Assembly: GCA_019635875.1 (NCBI GenBank)
Contig: JAHBYP010000007.1
Location: forward strand, 186,001 to 250,000
DNA from: Alphaproteobacteria bacterium
Lineage (GTDB): Bacteria > Pseudomonadota > Alphaproteobacteria > Reyranellales > Reyranellaceae
DNA length: 64,000 nucleotides
Direction of reading: 5' to 3'
Shown here piece after piece: positions 53,834 through 62,326 of the stretch (position 1 is its first letter; each line of letters opens with the position of its first letter). The position numbers and the translations under genes were made by a program. Under the pieces are notes generated by a model. That model did not search any database, was not told where the DNA came from, and was given only the letters and a program-made list of their open reading frames with translations.

Positions 53834-55117
53834 ATGATCGAGAATCTGCTGACGCCGGAAGTCGTGGTGCCGCTGGTCGCGGTCTGCGTCGCCGGCTCGG
53901 CGTACTTCTCCGCCGGCCGCGCCGCGCTGATCCATGCCGCGCGGCCGCGCATGCATCGCCTGGCGCAGCTGGGCAATCGCCGCGCCCGGCTGGTCGGCGC
54001 GCTGATCGATCGACGCGACGACGTGATCGGCGCGCTGCGCCTGGGCAACATGGTGGTCAACATCGCGGTCGCTTCGCTGACCACGGCGCTGCTCGCCTCG
54101 ATGTACGGCGTCTATGGCGTGGTCTACGCCGCGGTGCTGGCCCTGGTACTGATCCTGCTGCTGGGCGAGATCCTGCCGCGCAGCCTCACCCAGCTCGGCC
54201 CCGACCGCGTGGCGCTGTTCCTCGCGCCGGCGCTGCAGCTCACCGCGGCGTTGCTCGGGCCGGTCATGGAGGGCGGCGCGCGCATGGTGCGCCGGCTGCT
54301 GCGCCTGCCCGATCCGCGCCTGCGGATCGACCACGATTCGGCGGCGCACGAACAGCTGCTGCGCGGCGCCATCGAGCTGCACGACGAGGCCGGCGACGAG
54401 AAGGACGCGCCCGACGAGAAGAAGATGCTGCGCTCGGTGCTCGACCTCGCCGAGCTGACGGTCGCCGCGGTGATGACGCCGCGCGGCAATGTCGAGGCGC
54501 TCGACGCGGCGCAGCCGGTCGCCGGGCTGGTCGAGAAGGTGCTGGCCAGCCCGCACACGCGCATTCCGCTCTATCGCGGCCAGCCCGAGAACATCGTCGG
54601 CGTGGTGCACGCCAAGGCGCTGTTTCGCGCCGTGCACCACCACCAGGGTCCGCTCGACACGCTGGGCCAGCAGGGCTTCGTCACCGCGCCCTGGTTCATC
54701 CTCGAGACCATCTCGCTGCTCGACCAGCTGCAGGCCTTCAGGAAGCGCCGCGAGCACTTCGCCGTGGTCGTCGACGAGTACGGCGCGCTGCAGGGCGTGG
54801 TGACGCTCGAGGACATCCTCGAGGAGATCGTCGGCGAGATCGACGACGAGACGGATGTGCGAGTCGCCGGCGTCGAGGCGCTGGGCGACGGCAGCTTCAT
54901 CTGCCTGGGCTCGGTGCCGGTGCGCGACCTGATCCGCGAGTTCGGCTGGCGCCTGCCCGAGGACGTCGCCACCACCATCGCCGGCATCGTCCTGCACGAG
55001 GCGCGGCGCATCCCCGAGGTCGGCCAGACCTTCGCCTTCCACGGCTTCCGCTTCGAGGTGCTGGCCCGCGAGGGCAACCGCATCGCGAGGCTGAAGGTGA
55101 CACCGGCCACAGCATGA
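53834..55117 (+). CDS. HlyC/CorC family transporter (CNNM-CBS)
   Basis: The 427-residue protein has an N-terminal CNNM/DUF21 membrane domain (~1-160, four hydrophobic segments including VVYAAVLALVLILLLGEILPRS). A CBS pair follows (~200-330: LTVAAVMTPRGNVEAL, FAVVVDEYGALQGVVTLEDILEEIVGEI), and a C-terminal transporter-associated domain begins near residue 345. Members mediate magnesium or cobalt efflux or homeostasis. It follows aroB after the long inverted repeat, a neighbourhood common in alphaproteobacteria. Confidence 0.92.
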   Translation: MIENLLTPEVVVPLVAVCVAGSAYFSAGRAALIHAARPRMHRLAQLGNRRARLVGALIDRRDDVIGALRLGNMVVNIAVASLTTALLASMYGVYGVVYAAVLALVLILLLGEILPRSLTQLGPDRVALFLAPALQLTAALLGPVMEGGARMVRRLLRLPDPRLRIDHDSAAHEQLLRGAIELHDEAGDEKDAPDEKKMLRSVLDLAELTVAAVMTPRGNVEALDAAQPVAGLVEKVLASPHTRIPLYRGQPENIVGVVHAKALFRAVHHHQGPLDTLGQQGFVTAPWFILETISLLDQLQAFRKRREHFAVVVDEYGALQGVVTLEDILEEIVGEIDDETDVRVAGVEALGDGSFICLGSVPVRDLIREFGWRLPEDVATTIAGIVLHEARRIPEVGQTFAFHGFRFEVLAREGNRIARLKVTPATA

Positions 55118-55120
55118 TTT

Positions 55121-55272
55121 CTTCTCCCCGCGAAGGCGGGGAGAAGGTGCCGAGCGTCAGCGAGGCGGATGAGGGGCTTCCTCGCGCAACGACCAACGCC
55201 GCTGCTGTCGAGACTCAGCGAAGCCCCTCATCCGCCCTTCGGGCACCTTCTCCCCGCCTTCGCGGGGAGAAG
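55121..55272. repeat. 152-bp intergenic inverted repeat (CTTCTCCCCGCGAAGG type)
   Basis: Perfect 31-bp arms (55121-55151 and 55242-55272), each able to fold alone, enclose a second complementary pair (GCGGATGAGGGGCTT with AAGCCCCTCATCCGC). It follows the CorC-like stop and precedes the DUF2889 gene. Confidence 0.92.
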
Positions 55273-55347
55273 GAACAAGACATTGCCCGTCGCGCCGTCG
55301 CCGCTATAGTCGCGGCCACATCCGACAGACTTCCAGCGAGCCTCTCC

Positions 55348-56022
55348 ATGCCTCTTTCCGCGCCCGTCGCGCGCCAGCACCTGCACACGCGTCGCGTCAC
55401 CTGCACCGGCTATTTCCGTGAGGACGGCCTGTTCGACATCGAAGGCCAGATCACCGACGCCAAGACCTACGAGCACGACAACGAGTGGCGTGGCACGCTC
55501 AAGCCGGGCGACTACGTGCACAACATGTCGATCAGGCTCACCATCGACCGCAAGATGGTGATCCACGACGTCGAGGCCTGCACCGACAACTCGCCCTACA
55601 GCATCTGCGGCGACGTCGCGCCCAATTTCAAGGCGCTGATCGGCCTGCGCATCTCCGGCGGCTTCCTCAAGGCCGCGCGCGAGCGCGTCGGCGGCACCAG
55701 GGGCTGCACGCACATCGTCGAGCTGCTGGGCCCGGTCGGCACCACGGCCTACCAGACCATCGGCTCGGACAAGGCCGAGGAGCTCAGCCGCGAGCACTGG
55801 CACCGGCAGCTGGCGGCGCGCGGCGAGCAGCCGCCCGCGAAGAGGAAGCTCGGTGTGAAGGACTACCGTGCGCCCTCGGTGATGAACACCTGCCACGCCT
55901 GGGCGGAGGACGGTCCGGTGATCCGCCGCTGGGCGCCGCTGTCCTACACCGGTCCGGACCGCGAAACGGTGCGCGAAGAGGCCGAGGCGCGGGTCGCCGC
56001 GGGGCTTCCGCCCGAGGCATAA
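55348..56022 (+). CDS. DUF2889 family protein
   Basis: The 224-residue protein has the DUF2889 pattern: HTRRVTCTGYFREDGLFDIEGQITDAK near the N terminus, IRLTIDRKMVIHDVEACTD, and a GGTRGCTHIVELLGPVGTTAYQTI segment with a Cys-His pair. It is soluble, with no signal peptide. The family is found in proteobacteria and its function is not established. ATG 55348 gives the expected N terminus. It ends 24 bases before the nuclease-like gene. Confidence 0.87.
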   Translation: MPLSAPVARQHLHTRRVTCTGYFREDGLFDIEGQITDAKTYEHDNEWRGTLKPGDYVHNMSIRLTIDRKMVIHDVEACTDNSPYSICGDVAPNFKALIGLRISGGFLKAARERVGGTRGCTHIVELLGPVGTTAYQTIGSDKAEELSREHWHRQLAARGEQPPAKRKLGVKDYRAPSVMNTCHAWAEDGPVIRRWAPLSYTGPDRETVREEAEARVAAGLPPEA

Positions 56023-56046
56023 ACCGAGAGTCAGGAGGCAGGCACC

Positions 56047-57174
56047 ATGGCAGACCGAGTATTCGCACTTGGTGCCGATCAGAAGCTTGTCGAACTGACG
56101 CGTGCCGGGTTCGTCTCCGAGGATGTGTTCCAACGCATCCTTGCTGACCACCCGGCAATTTTGGGCGGTCCCGATGGTGGAACACCTCTGCTGATCCGGC
56201 GCGAACAGCCTATTCCCGACAATGCGGAGTCCGGAGGCCGATGGTCACTCGACCATCTGTACGTCGACCGCAGCGGCGTTCCGGTCCTGGTCGAGGTCAA
56301 GCGATCGACGGATACGCGTCTACGTCGGGAAGTCGTCGGCCAGATGCTGGACTACGCAGCGAACGGCGTCGTGTACTGGCGATTGGACGTGCTAGTTGAT
56401 GCGTTCGAGGAGACATGCAGAGCGCGGGGTGAGAACGCCGAGCAAGTGCTGAACGAGTTCCTCGACTCTTCCGTCTCGATCGAGGCGTTCTGGAAGACGG
56501 TCGAGGCCAATTTGCGCGCAGGTCATGTGCGCATGGTGTTTGTTGCTGATCATGTGCCGCCTGAGCTTCGCCGCATCGTCGAGTTCCTCAACGAACAGAT
56601 GCGGCCGGCGGAAGTGACGGCGATCCAGATCGCCCACTTCCAGGGTGCCGACGGCGGACGCGTCCTTGTGCCCCAAATTATCGGCGAGACTGAGCGCGCG
56701 ACGGCCGTCAAGAGCGTCGACGGCACGCGAACACCGATCTCTACCGACGAATGGATCGCGAAGCTCGCCGAAGCACATGGAGAGGATGCGGCGTCAGCCA
56801 CCCGGCGACTGGTCGAATGGCATATCGCACAGGGTGGCGACTGCGGGCCGACAGCGAGCCAGGATGCACTGTTCTTCCGGGTTAGAGGTGATGACGGACG
56901 TGATGCGTGGGCCTACTTCGTACGGCACGGAAGTGGCGGTCGACTTGAAGTGGCGCTGGGCTATCTGCAGAACCGGCCATTACTGAGGTCCGATGCGGCG
57001 CGGGGCGAAGTGGTGAATAGGCTGCGCTCGGTTCATGACATCGATATCCGGTTCTCAGGCAAGCTGACTGGATACCCCTCATTCCCTGTTTCAAGCCTCT
57101 TGTCCGAGGTGGCGTGGGCCGGGTTCACCGCCTTTGCAAAATGGCTCCTGGACAGGGCCCGTAGGGTGGACTGA
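56047..57174 (+). CDS. PD-(D/E)XK nuclease-like protein
   Basis: The 375-residue protein has a plausible PD-(D/E)XK core: D69 in WSLDHLYVD, E83 and K85 in VLVEVKRST, and Q99-x3-Y103 in VGQMLDYAA. A helical region and a second alpha/beta part (~230-375, with ATRRLVEWHIAQGG and LFFRVRGDDGRDAWAYFVRH) follow. Such folds occur in restriction, repair and defence nucleases. Its DNA is visibly less GC-rich than its neighbours and it interrupts an otherwise conserved neighbourhood, which suggests horizontal gain. No partner genes lie beside it. Activity and target are unknown. Confidence 0.7.
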   Translation: MADRVFALGADQKLVELTRAGFVSEDVFQRILADHPAILGGPDGGTPLLIRREQPIPDNAESGGRWSLDHLYVDRSGVPVLVEVKRSTDTRLRREVVGQMLDYAANGVVYWRLDVLVDAFEETCRARGENAEQVLNEFLDSSVSIEAFWKTVEANLRAGHVRMVFVADHVPPELRRIVEFLNEQMRPAEVTAIQIAHFQGADGGRVLVPQIIGETERATAVKSVDGTRTPISTDEWIAKLAEAHGEDAASATRRLVEWHIAQGGDCGPTASQDALFFRVRGDDGRDAWAYFVRHGSGGRLEVALGYLQNRPLLRSDAARGEVVNRLRSVHDIDIRFSGKLTGYPSFPVSSLLSEVAWAGFTAFAKWLLDRARRVD

Positions 57175-57262
57175 GTCGGGTCGGGCGGTCTTGCCGATCC
57201 CTCTCGCGGCCACGTCAGGAAACCCGTACGCTCTCCCTCAATAATGTCGGGTGAGAAACGCC

Positions 57263-58228
57263 ATGACCCTGAATCGTCGGACGCTACTGGCGTCCACGCT
57301 TAGCGCGATGACTGCGGGCGGTGCTTTGGCACAGAGCAATTGGCCCAACAAGCCGGTGAAGCTGGTGGTCGGCTTCACGCCGGGCAGCGCCACCGACGTC
57401 TCGGGTCGGCTGTTTGCGCAGGTCTTCAGCGAGCTGTGGGGCCAGTCGGTGATCGTCGAGAACGTGCCGGGCAACAGCGGCGCCATCGGCGTCGACCGCG
57501 TCGCCAAGGCGGCGCCCGACGGCTACACCCTGATGTGGACGGGCAACGCCGCGATCACCATCCTGCCCAGCCTGCAGTCGCTGCCCTTCGATCCGATCAA
57601 GGACTTCGCCTACATCTCGACGACCCTGGTCACCGGCTCGGTGATCATGGCCAACAACGACCTGCCGGTGAAGACGCTGCCCGAGCTGATCGCCCACGCC
57701 AGGGCCAATCCAGGCAAGCTGAGCTACGGCAGCCCGGGCGTCGGCACGCCGCAGCACATCGCCGGCGAGCTGCTCGGCAAGCTGGCCGGCATCAAGATGG
57801 AGCACGTGCCCTATCGCGGCGCGCAGATGACCGACACCCTGAGCGGCGTCGTGCCGATCGCCATCCAGAACGCCGGCGCCTCGATGCCGCTGATCCGCGA
57901 TGGCCGCCTGCGCGGCCTGGCCGTGACCTCGGCCAAGCGCAGCGGCGCGGCGCCCGACCTGCCGACCGTGGCCGAGCAGGGCTTCCCCGGCTTCGAGGCG
58001 GCGTCGTGGTTCGCCATCATGGCGCCCGCCGGCACGCCGCAGCCGATCCTCGAGAAGGTGCGCCAGGCCGCGCTCAGGGCGCTGTCGGACAAGGAACTGC
58101 TGAAGAAGCTGGCCGCGCTGGGCCTCGATCCGCTCGGCAGCACCGGCGAGGAGACCAGGGCCGCGGTCGCGCGCGACATCCCGAAATGGGCGCAGGTCAT
58201 CAAGGATGCCGGCATCCCGCGCAATTGA
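57263..58228 (+). CDS. Tripartite tricarboxylate transporter substrate-binding protein (TctC/Bug family)
   Basis: The 321-residue product has an RR-containing signal peptide (MTLNRRTLLASTLSAMTAGG, cleavage after ALAQ). The Bug core follows: KLVVGFTPGSATDVSGR, VIVENVPGNSGAIGVDRVAKA, GKLSYGSPGVGTPQHIAGELL and VPYRGAQMTDTLSG. It is a periplasmic carboxylate receptor. This is the second Bug protein here and again without TctA/TctB. ATG 57263 is preferred over GTG 57251 because it gives a normal twin-arginine-type start. Confidence 0.93.
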   Translation: MTLNRRTLLASTLSAMTAGGALAQSNWPNKPVKLVVGFTPGSATDVSGRLFAQVFSELWGQSVIVENVPGNSGAIGVDRVAKAAPDGYTLMWTGNAAITILPSLQSLPFDPIKDFAYISTTLVTGSVIMANNDLPVKTLPELIAHARANPGKLSYGSPGVGTPQHIAGELLGKLAGIKMEHVPYRGAQMTDTLSGVVPIAIQNAGASMPLIRDGRLRGLAVTSAKRSGAAPDLPTVAEQGFPGFEAASWFAIMAPAGTPQPILEKVRQAALRALSDKELLKKLAALGLDPLGSTGEETRAAVARDIPKWAQVIKDAGIPRN

Positions 58229-58237
58229 GGCCGCGAC

Positions 58238-58306
58238 CTGTCATCCCGAGCGCAGCGAGGGATCTACGCGGTCGCCCGAGATCCCTCGCTGCGCTCGGGA
58301 TGACAG
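58238..58306. repeat. Perfect 27-bp inverted repeat (CTGTCATCCCGAGCGCAGCG type)
   Basis: The arms are 58238-58264 and 58280-58306 with a 15-base loop. They are identical to the arms at 42829-42895, 15 kb away, while the loops differ. Confidence 0.93.
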
Positions 58307-58313
58307 CAGGTTG

Positions 58314-58409
58314 CTAGAGCATCGAGCGTCAAAACGAACTCAGCCGTCTTCCTGGGAGCGCCGGCGCTCCCAAAGACGTGTGATTCCGCCTTTTCGTTCG
58401 TCGCTCTAG
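58314..58409. repeat. Nested palindrome between convergent genes
   Basis: A perfect 20-bp palindrome (TGGGAGCGCCGGCGCTCCCA, 58353-58372) is enclosed by CTAGAGC (58314-58320) and GCTCTAG (58403-58409), the latter overlapping the stop of the PNPOx gene. It may serve as a terminator for the minus-strand operon. Confidence 0.6.
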
Positions 58410-59038
58410 GCTTCTTTCTTGTCGGCGGCGGGCGGCACGCCCGGCGTCGGCTGGCGCGGATGGATGTGGTCCTTGAAGTCGGCGAAGCCCTTCCACGCCG
58501 GCTCGACCGGCGCCTGGCCCTCGACCGGTATGTAGATCGACGGTTCCGCCAGGCTGAGCCTGGGGATATAGCGCGGGCAATTGGGGAAGATGGCGCGCGC
58601 CTTCACCCGCACCACCATCTGTGCGCCGACGCATTGGGTCAGCAACGGATCCTCGCGATCGATGCTGGCCGTGCCGTTGACGCGCAGTCGGCGTGGCCGA
58701 TTGTGCAGGTCGATGAACAGCAGGCCGACGCCCGGATTGACCAGCAGGTTGCCCAGGCTCTTGAACTGGCCGTTGCCGTCGTAGTCGGGAAACGCCAGCT
58801 CGTCGTCGGCGGTGACGCGCACGAAGCCCGGCGCGCCGCCCTTGAACGAGCAGTCCGGCCGGCCCTCGGCATCGGCGGTGGCGAGGAAGAAGTAGATCGA
58901 CTCGCCGATGAAGGCGCGATCGGACTCGCTGAACGCCACCCGCGTCAGCTTCTCCTCGAGACGATCGGCGATGCGACGGCTGTCGAAGCGGTCCTGAAGC
59001 TCGCGGTTGCCGGCGTGGTACATGATCGAGTCGGACAT
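58406..59038 (-). CDS. Pyridoxamine 5'-phosphate oxidase family protein
   Basis: This 210-residue FMN-binding split-barrel protein has YFFLATADAEGRPDCSFKGG, FPDYDGNGQFKSLGNLLVNPGVGLLFID and RLRVNGTASID, typical of the general PNPOx-like family rather than PdxH. It could act on flavin-dependent oxidation of a small molecule; many relatives bind F420, FMN or heme. It is the third gene of a minus-strand operon with the Cys-rich exported protein and the serine hydrolase (gaps of 22-24 bases). Confidence 0.88.
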   Translation of the reverse strand: MSDSIMYHAGNRELQDRFDSRRIADRLEEKLTRVAFSESDRAFIGESIYFFLATADAEGRPDCSFKGGAPGFVRVTADDELAFPDYDGNGQFKSLGNLLVNPGVGLLFIDLHNRPRRLRVNGTASIDREDPLLTQCVGAQMVVRVKARAIFPNCPRYIPRLSLAEPSIYIPVEGQAPVEPAWKGFADFKDHIHPRQPTPGVPPAADKKEA

Positions 59039-59060
59039 CGGCGCCTCCCCCGGCGCGGCG

Positions 59061-60320
59061 TCACCTGATGATCGCTGCCTGCACCATGGTGCGGAACTGG
59101 TTGCGCAGGAAGATGCGGTCGTAGTCGTTGACCTGCACCATGTAGAGCGCCATCAGCCGGCGCTTCGGATCGATCCAGAACAGCGTGCCGGCATTGCCGG
59201 CCCAGCCGTACTCGCCCACGGAGCCGGGCAGCGCCGCCATGCCGGTGCTCTTGCGCACCTCGAAGCCGAGGCCGAAGCCCATCCCCGGCGGCCGGCCGGG
59301 CGCCATGCCGACATGGTCGGCGGTCATGAACTCGATGGTCTGCGCGCCCAGCAGGCGCCTGCCGTTGAATGTGCCGCCATTGGCGAGCATCAGCATGAAG
59401 CGCAGGTAGTCGTCGGTCGAGCCGACCAGCCCGCCGCCGCCCGACTCGAAGGCCGCCCTGACGCCGACGTCGAAACGCGGTGTCGGCGGCCGGTCCTTGC
59501 GGCTGACCGCGGGCTGCGCGGCGCGCGCCAGCTTCCCGGGCGGCAGCACGAAGGCGGTGTCGACCATGCCCAGCGGCCTGAAGATCGTCTCGTCGAGGGC
59601 CACGCCCAGGCTCTTGCCGGTGACGACCTCGACGATGCGGCCAAGGATGTCGGTCGACACGCCGTACTCCCAGCGCGTGCCAGGCGAGAAGCGCAGCGGC
59701 AGCTTCGACACCTGCCTGGCGAACTCCGCGTTGTCGACGGTGCGATCGCCGATCCTCGCCTCGCGATAGGCCTTGTTGACCAGCGAGTCGCCGCGCGTGC
59801 CGTAGATCAGCCCCGAGGTGTGGCGCAGCAGGTCCTGCACCGTCATTTCCCGCTGCGCCGCCGCCAGCTCGAGCAACGGCTTGCCGTCGGTGCCCGTCTT
59901 CTCGACACCGACCTTCATCTCGGCGAACTCCGGGATGTAGCGCGAGACCGGATCGCCGATCTGCATCCTGCCCTGCTCGACCAGCATCATGATGGCGACG
60001 CTGACGATCGGCTTGGTCATGGAGTAGATGCGGAACAGCGAATCCGGCTTCAGCGGCTCGCCCTTGTCGCGGTCGCGCATGCCCAGCACGCGGTGCCATG
60101 CGACCTTGCCGTCGCGCACCACCAGCATGATCGCACCCGGCAGCAGCCCGTTCTCGATATGACCACGCGTCACCGCCTCGAGCCGGACAAGCTGCTCGCC
60201 CGACAGGCCGACATCCTCGGGCCTGGTTGCCGAGGGCAGCAGCGTCTCGGCGCTGGCCTGCGCGATCGGCGTGAACGCCACCCATGCGGCGAACATCGCC
60301 GCCTTCAACGACCTCGACAT
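59061..60320 (-). CDS. Exported serine hydrolase (class C beta-lactamase-like)
   Basis: The 419-residue product has a signal peptide (FAAWVAFTPIAQASA). The beta-lactamase/penicillin-binding fold has the catalytic SxxK at S100-K103 (IYSMTKP) and a Tyr motif in RWEYGVSTDILG. The third motif region is EYGWAGNAGTLFWIDP, where the usual HxG is WAG. Relatives are esterases, D-aminopeptidases or lactone hydrolases; beta-lactam resistance is not implied. It follows the Cys-rich gene by 24 bases and may act with it in the periplasm. Confidence 0.9.
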   Translation of the reverse strand: MSRSLKAAMFAAWVAFTPIAQASAETLLPSATRPEDVGLSGEQLVRLEAVTRGHIENGLLPGAIMLVVRDGKVAWHRVLGMRDRDKGEPLKPDSLFRIYSMTKPIVSVAIMMLVEQGRMQIGDPVSRYIPEFAEMKVGVEKTGTDGKPLLELAAAQREMTVQDLLRHTSGLIYGTRGDSLVNKAYREARIGDRTVDNAEFARQVSKLPLRFSPGTRWEYGVSTDILGRIVEVVTGKSLGVALDETIFRPLGMVDTAFVLPPGKLARAAQPAVSRKDRPPTPRFDVGVRAAFESGGGGLVGSTDDYLRFMLMLANGGTFNGRRLLGAQTIEFMTADHVGMAPGRPPGMGFGLGFEVRKSTGMAALPGSVGEYGWAGNAGTLFWIDPKRRLMALYMVQVNDYDRIFLRNQFRTMVQAAIIR

Positions 60321-60344
60321 GGTTGTCCCCGGGGCTGCCGCTTC

Positions 60345-60908
60345 CTACTCGAGCTTGTTCTGGATGCGCGACGGCTGGTTGTACGGAATCTGCGCCGTGC
60401 GGCCGATGCCGACGGTGGCGCAGCCACCGTCCAGCGAGCAGGCCTTGTTCTTCGAGCAGATCGTGCCGCCGCCGCAATCCTGGTAGTAGGTCGTGTTCAT
60501 GCAGCGGCCGGCGCTGCTGCAGATGCGTCCCTGCTCGCAGCGCCCGTCGCCGCAGACCGGCCCGGTGCGCGGCCCGCCGCCGGTGCAATTGCCGGTGTTG
60601 GTGCAGGTCGAGCCGGGCGGGCAGATGCCGCCTGTGGTGCAGTCCGAATAGCCGATCGGCACGCAGGAGCCCGCCCGGTACTTGTGCTCGCGGAAGCCCG
60701 GCTCGCACCAGCTGCCGGTCGAGGTGCGCGTGCTGCCCGGCGGCGTGTTCACCCGCTCGCCGCACATATCGCCCTTGAGGCAGACATTGCCCTTCGGGCA
60801 GTACTTGCCGTTGCGGCAATCGACCTGCGCGAGGGCCGATGTCGCAAGGACGGCGGCGGCGATCAGCGCCACCAGGGTGGCTATTGCCCAGCGTGCGATT
60901 GCAGGCAT
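60345..60908 (-). CDS. Small exported cysteine-rich protein (EGF/knottin-like repeats)
   Basis: The 187-residue product has a signal peptide (WAIATLVALIAAAVLATSALA). The mature chain of about 160 residues contains 18 cysteines in repeated short loops such as CPPGSTCTNTGNCTGG, CGDGRCEQGRICSSAGRC and CSKNKACSLDGGC. This pattern looks like EGF- or knottin-type disulfide-rich modules, uncommon in bacteria. GGAGGAG seven bases before ATG 60908 fixes the start. It leads an operon with a serine hydrolase and a PNPOx protein. Its function is unknown; a secreted adhesin, inhibitor or envelope protein are options. Confidence 0.78.
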   Translation of the reverse strand: MPAIARWAIATLVALIAAAVLATSALAQVDCRNGKYCPKGNVCLKGDMCGERVNTPPGSTRTSTGSWCEPGFREHKYRAGSCVPIGYSDCTTGGICPPGSTCTNTGNCTGGGPRTGPVCGDGRCEQGRICSSAGRCMNTTYYQDCGGGTICSKNKACSLDGGCATVGIGRTAQIPYNQPSRIQNKLE

Positions 60909-60975
60909 CTGTGTTGCTCCTCCGACGGCGTTCCCCCTGCGTGGCCCCCGGGCGCAGCGTAGCAAGGGAATCCGC

Positions 60976-61365
60976 TCAGCGCACCAGCGCGACGAAGATC
61001 AGGATCATGCCGACATAGGAGACCAGGAAGGCGCCTGTGCGCAGCCAAGGTACGCCGGCGATATAGGCGCCGCCATGCGCGACGCGGCCCCAGAAGAAGA
61101 GCTGCGCGCCGATCGCCGTGCCCTGGCCGAACTTGTTGGTGACCGCGGCGACGATGATCAGCGCGGCGAAGGGAACCAGGTTCTCGACCATGTTGGCATG
61201 GGCGCGCCGGGCACGGCCGACCCATCCCTCCAGCGCCGGGAAGTCCTCGCGGTTGCCGGCCATGACCGGCAGGCCGAGCTTCAGCACCAGGGCGAGGGAG
61301 TAGGGCAGGGTGAGAGCCAGGCAGAGTGCGGCGCTCAATGCCAGAAACAGCAACTCGATCTGCAT
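60976..61365 (-). CDS. MAPEG family protein
   Basis: The 129-residue protein has four hydrophobic helices. ELLFLALSAALCLALTLPYSLALV forms the first, and VGRARRAHANMVENLVPFAALIIVA carries the conserved basic/Asn segment that binds glutathione in MAPEG enzymes. Bacterial MAPEG proteins are inner-membrane glutathione transferases/peroxidases or of unknown activity. ATG 61365 is preceded by GAGGAGG. It lies 67 bases upstream of the Cys-rich gene on the same strand, and is divergent from the EamA permease. Confidence 0.9.
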   Translation of the reverse strand: MQIELLFLALSAALCLALTLPYSLALVLKLGLPVMAGNREDFPALEGWVGRARRAHANMVENLVPFAALIIVAAVTNKFGQGTAIGAQLFFWGRVAHGGAYIAGVPWLRTGAFLVSYVGMILIFVALVR

Positions 61366-61462
61366 CGCCAGGTCCTCCTCGGTGTCGTGACGCGAAGTCT
61401 CGCCCCGGGACCCCGCGCGCGCAATCGGCCTGACGCCATCCGGCGTGATACAAGGCGCGCCG

Positions 61463-62323
61463 ATGTCGGCTCCCCCCTCGACGACAAGCCCGGTGCGCAC
61501 CGGTATCCTCTGCCTCGCTTCGGGCGCGGCGGCGTTCTCGATGTTCGACGCGCTCAACAAGGGCATGTCGGACTCGCTGCCGCTGGTGCAGCGCCTTTGG
61601 GTCTACTACCTCGCCTTCGCCGCCGTCATGGCGCTGGCGGTATGGCGGCGCGGCGATCGCGGCGCCTGGCGCTCGGCGCGGCCCGGCCTGCAGGTCGCGC
61701 GTGCGCTGGTGCTGGTGGTCGAGACCGGCCTGTTCGCCGCCAGCCTGCGCTACATCCAGCTCGCCGACATGCAGGCGGTGGCGGCCGCTTCGCCGCTCTT
61801 CGTGCTGGCGCTGTCGGCGCCGGCGCTGGGCGAGCCGGTGGCGCGCCGCGCCTGGATCGCCGTGGCGCTGGGTTTCGTCGGCGTGCTGGTCGTGGTGCGG
61901 CCGGGCCTGCGCGAGCTGAACCTCGGCTACGTGCTGGTGCTGATCGGCGCGGCGCTGTGGGCGCTCTACCAGATCCTGCTGCGCATTGTCGGCCGCGACG
62001 ATCCGCCGTCGACCACGGCGCTGTGGACGGCATTGGCGGGCGCGGCGGCGCTGACCTGCGTCGGGCCGTTCTTCTGGAGCTGGCCGGACGCCACAGGCTG
62101 GCTGATGCTGGCCGGGCTGGCCGCCTGCGGCACCCTGGGCCACGTGCTCTATTCGATCGCCTTCCGCCTGGCGCCGGCGGCGATCCTGCAGCCCTTCGGC
62201 TATCTCAACCTGGTTTTCGCCATCGTCTGGGGCTGGCTGATCTTCGCCCAGTTCCCCGACCTTTGGACCATCGCCGGCGCGGCCCTGATCGTCGTCGCCG
62301 GCATCGTCGCGCTGCGCGCCTGA
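61463..62323 (+). CDS. DMT family (EamA) transporter
   Basis: The 286-residue protein has ten predicted helices in two EamA repeats, e.g. ALVLVVETGLFAASLRYIQLADMQAVAAASPLFVLAL and a second repeat with AFRLAPAAILQPFGYLNLVFAIVWGWLIF. These proteins export metabolites, amino acids or drugs across the inner membrane. ATG 61463 is used; GTG 61445 upstream adds six residues. It ends three bases before the bolA stop on the other strand. Confidence 0.9.
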   Translation: MSAPPSTTSPVRTGILCLASGAAAFSMFDALNKGMSDSLPLVQRLWVYYLAFAAVMALAVWRRGDRGAWRSARPGLQVARALVLVVETGLFAASLRYIQLADMQAVAAASPLFVLALSAPALGEPVARRAWIAVALGFVGVLVVVRPGLRELNLGYVLVLIGAALWALYQILLRIVGRDDPPSTTALWTALAGAAALTCVGPFFWSWPDATGWLMLAGLAACGTLGHVLYSIAFRLAPAAILQPFGYLNLVFAIVWGWLIFAQFPDLWTIAGAALIVVAGIVALRA

Positions 62324-62326
62324 GCG

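Noticed and set aside
59061-60320. Beta-lactam resistance gene
   Set aside because: Only the SxxK fold is shared; the third motif is altered and the context is not that of an ampC gene, so it is listed as a serine hydrolase.
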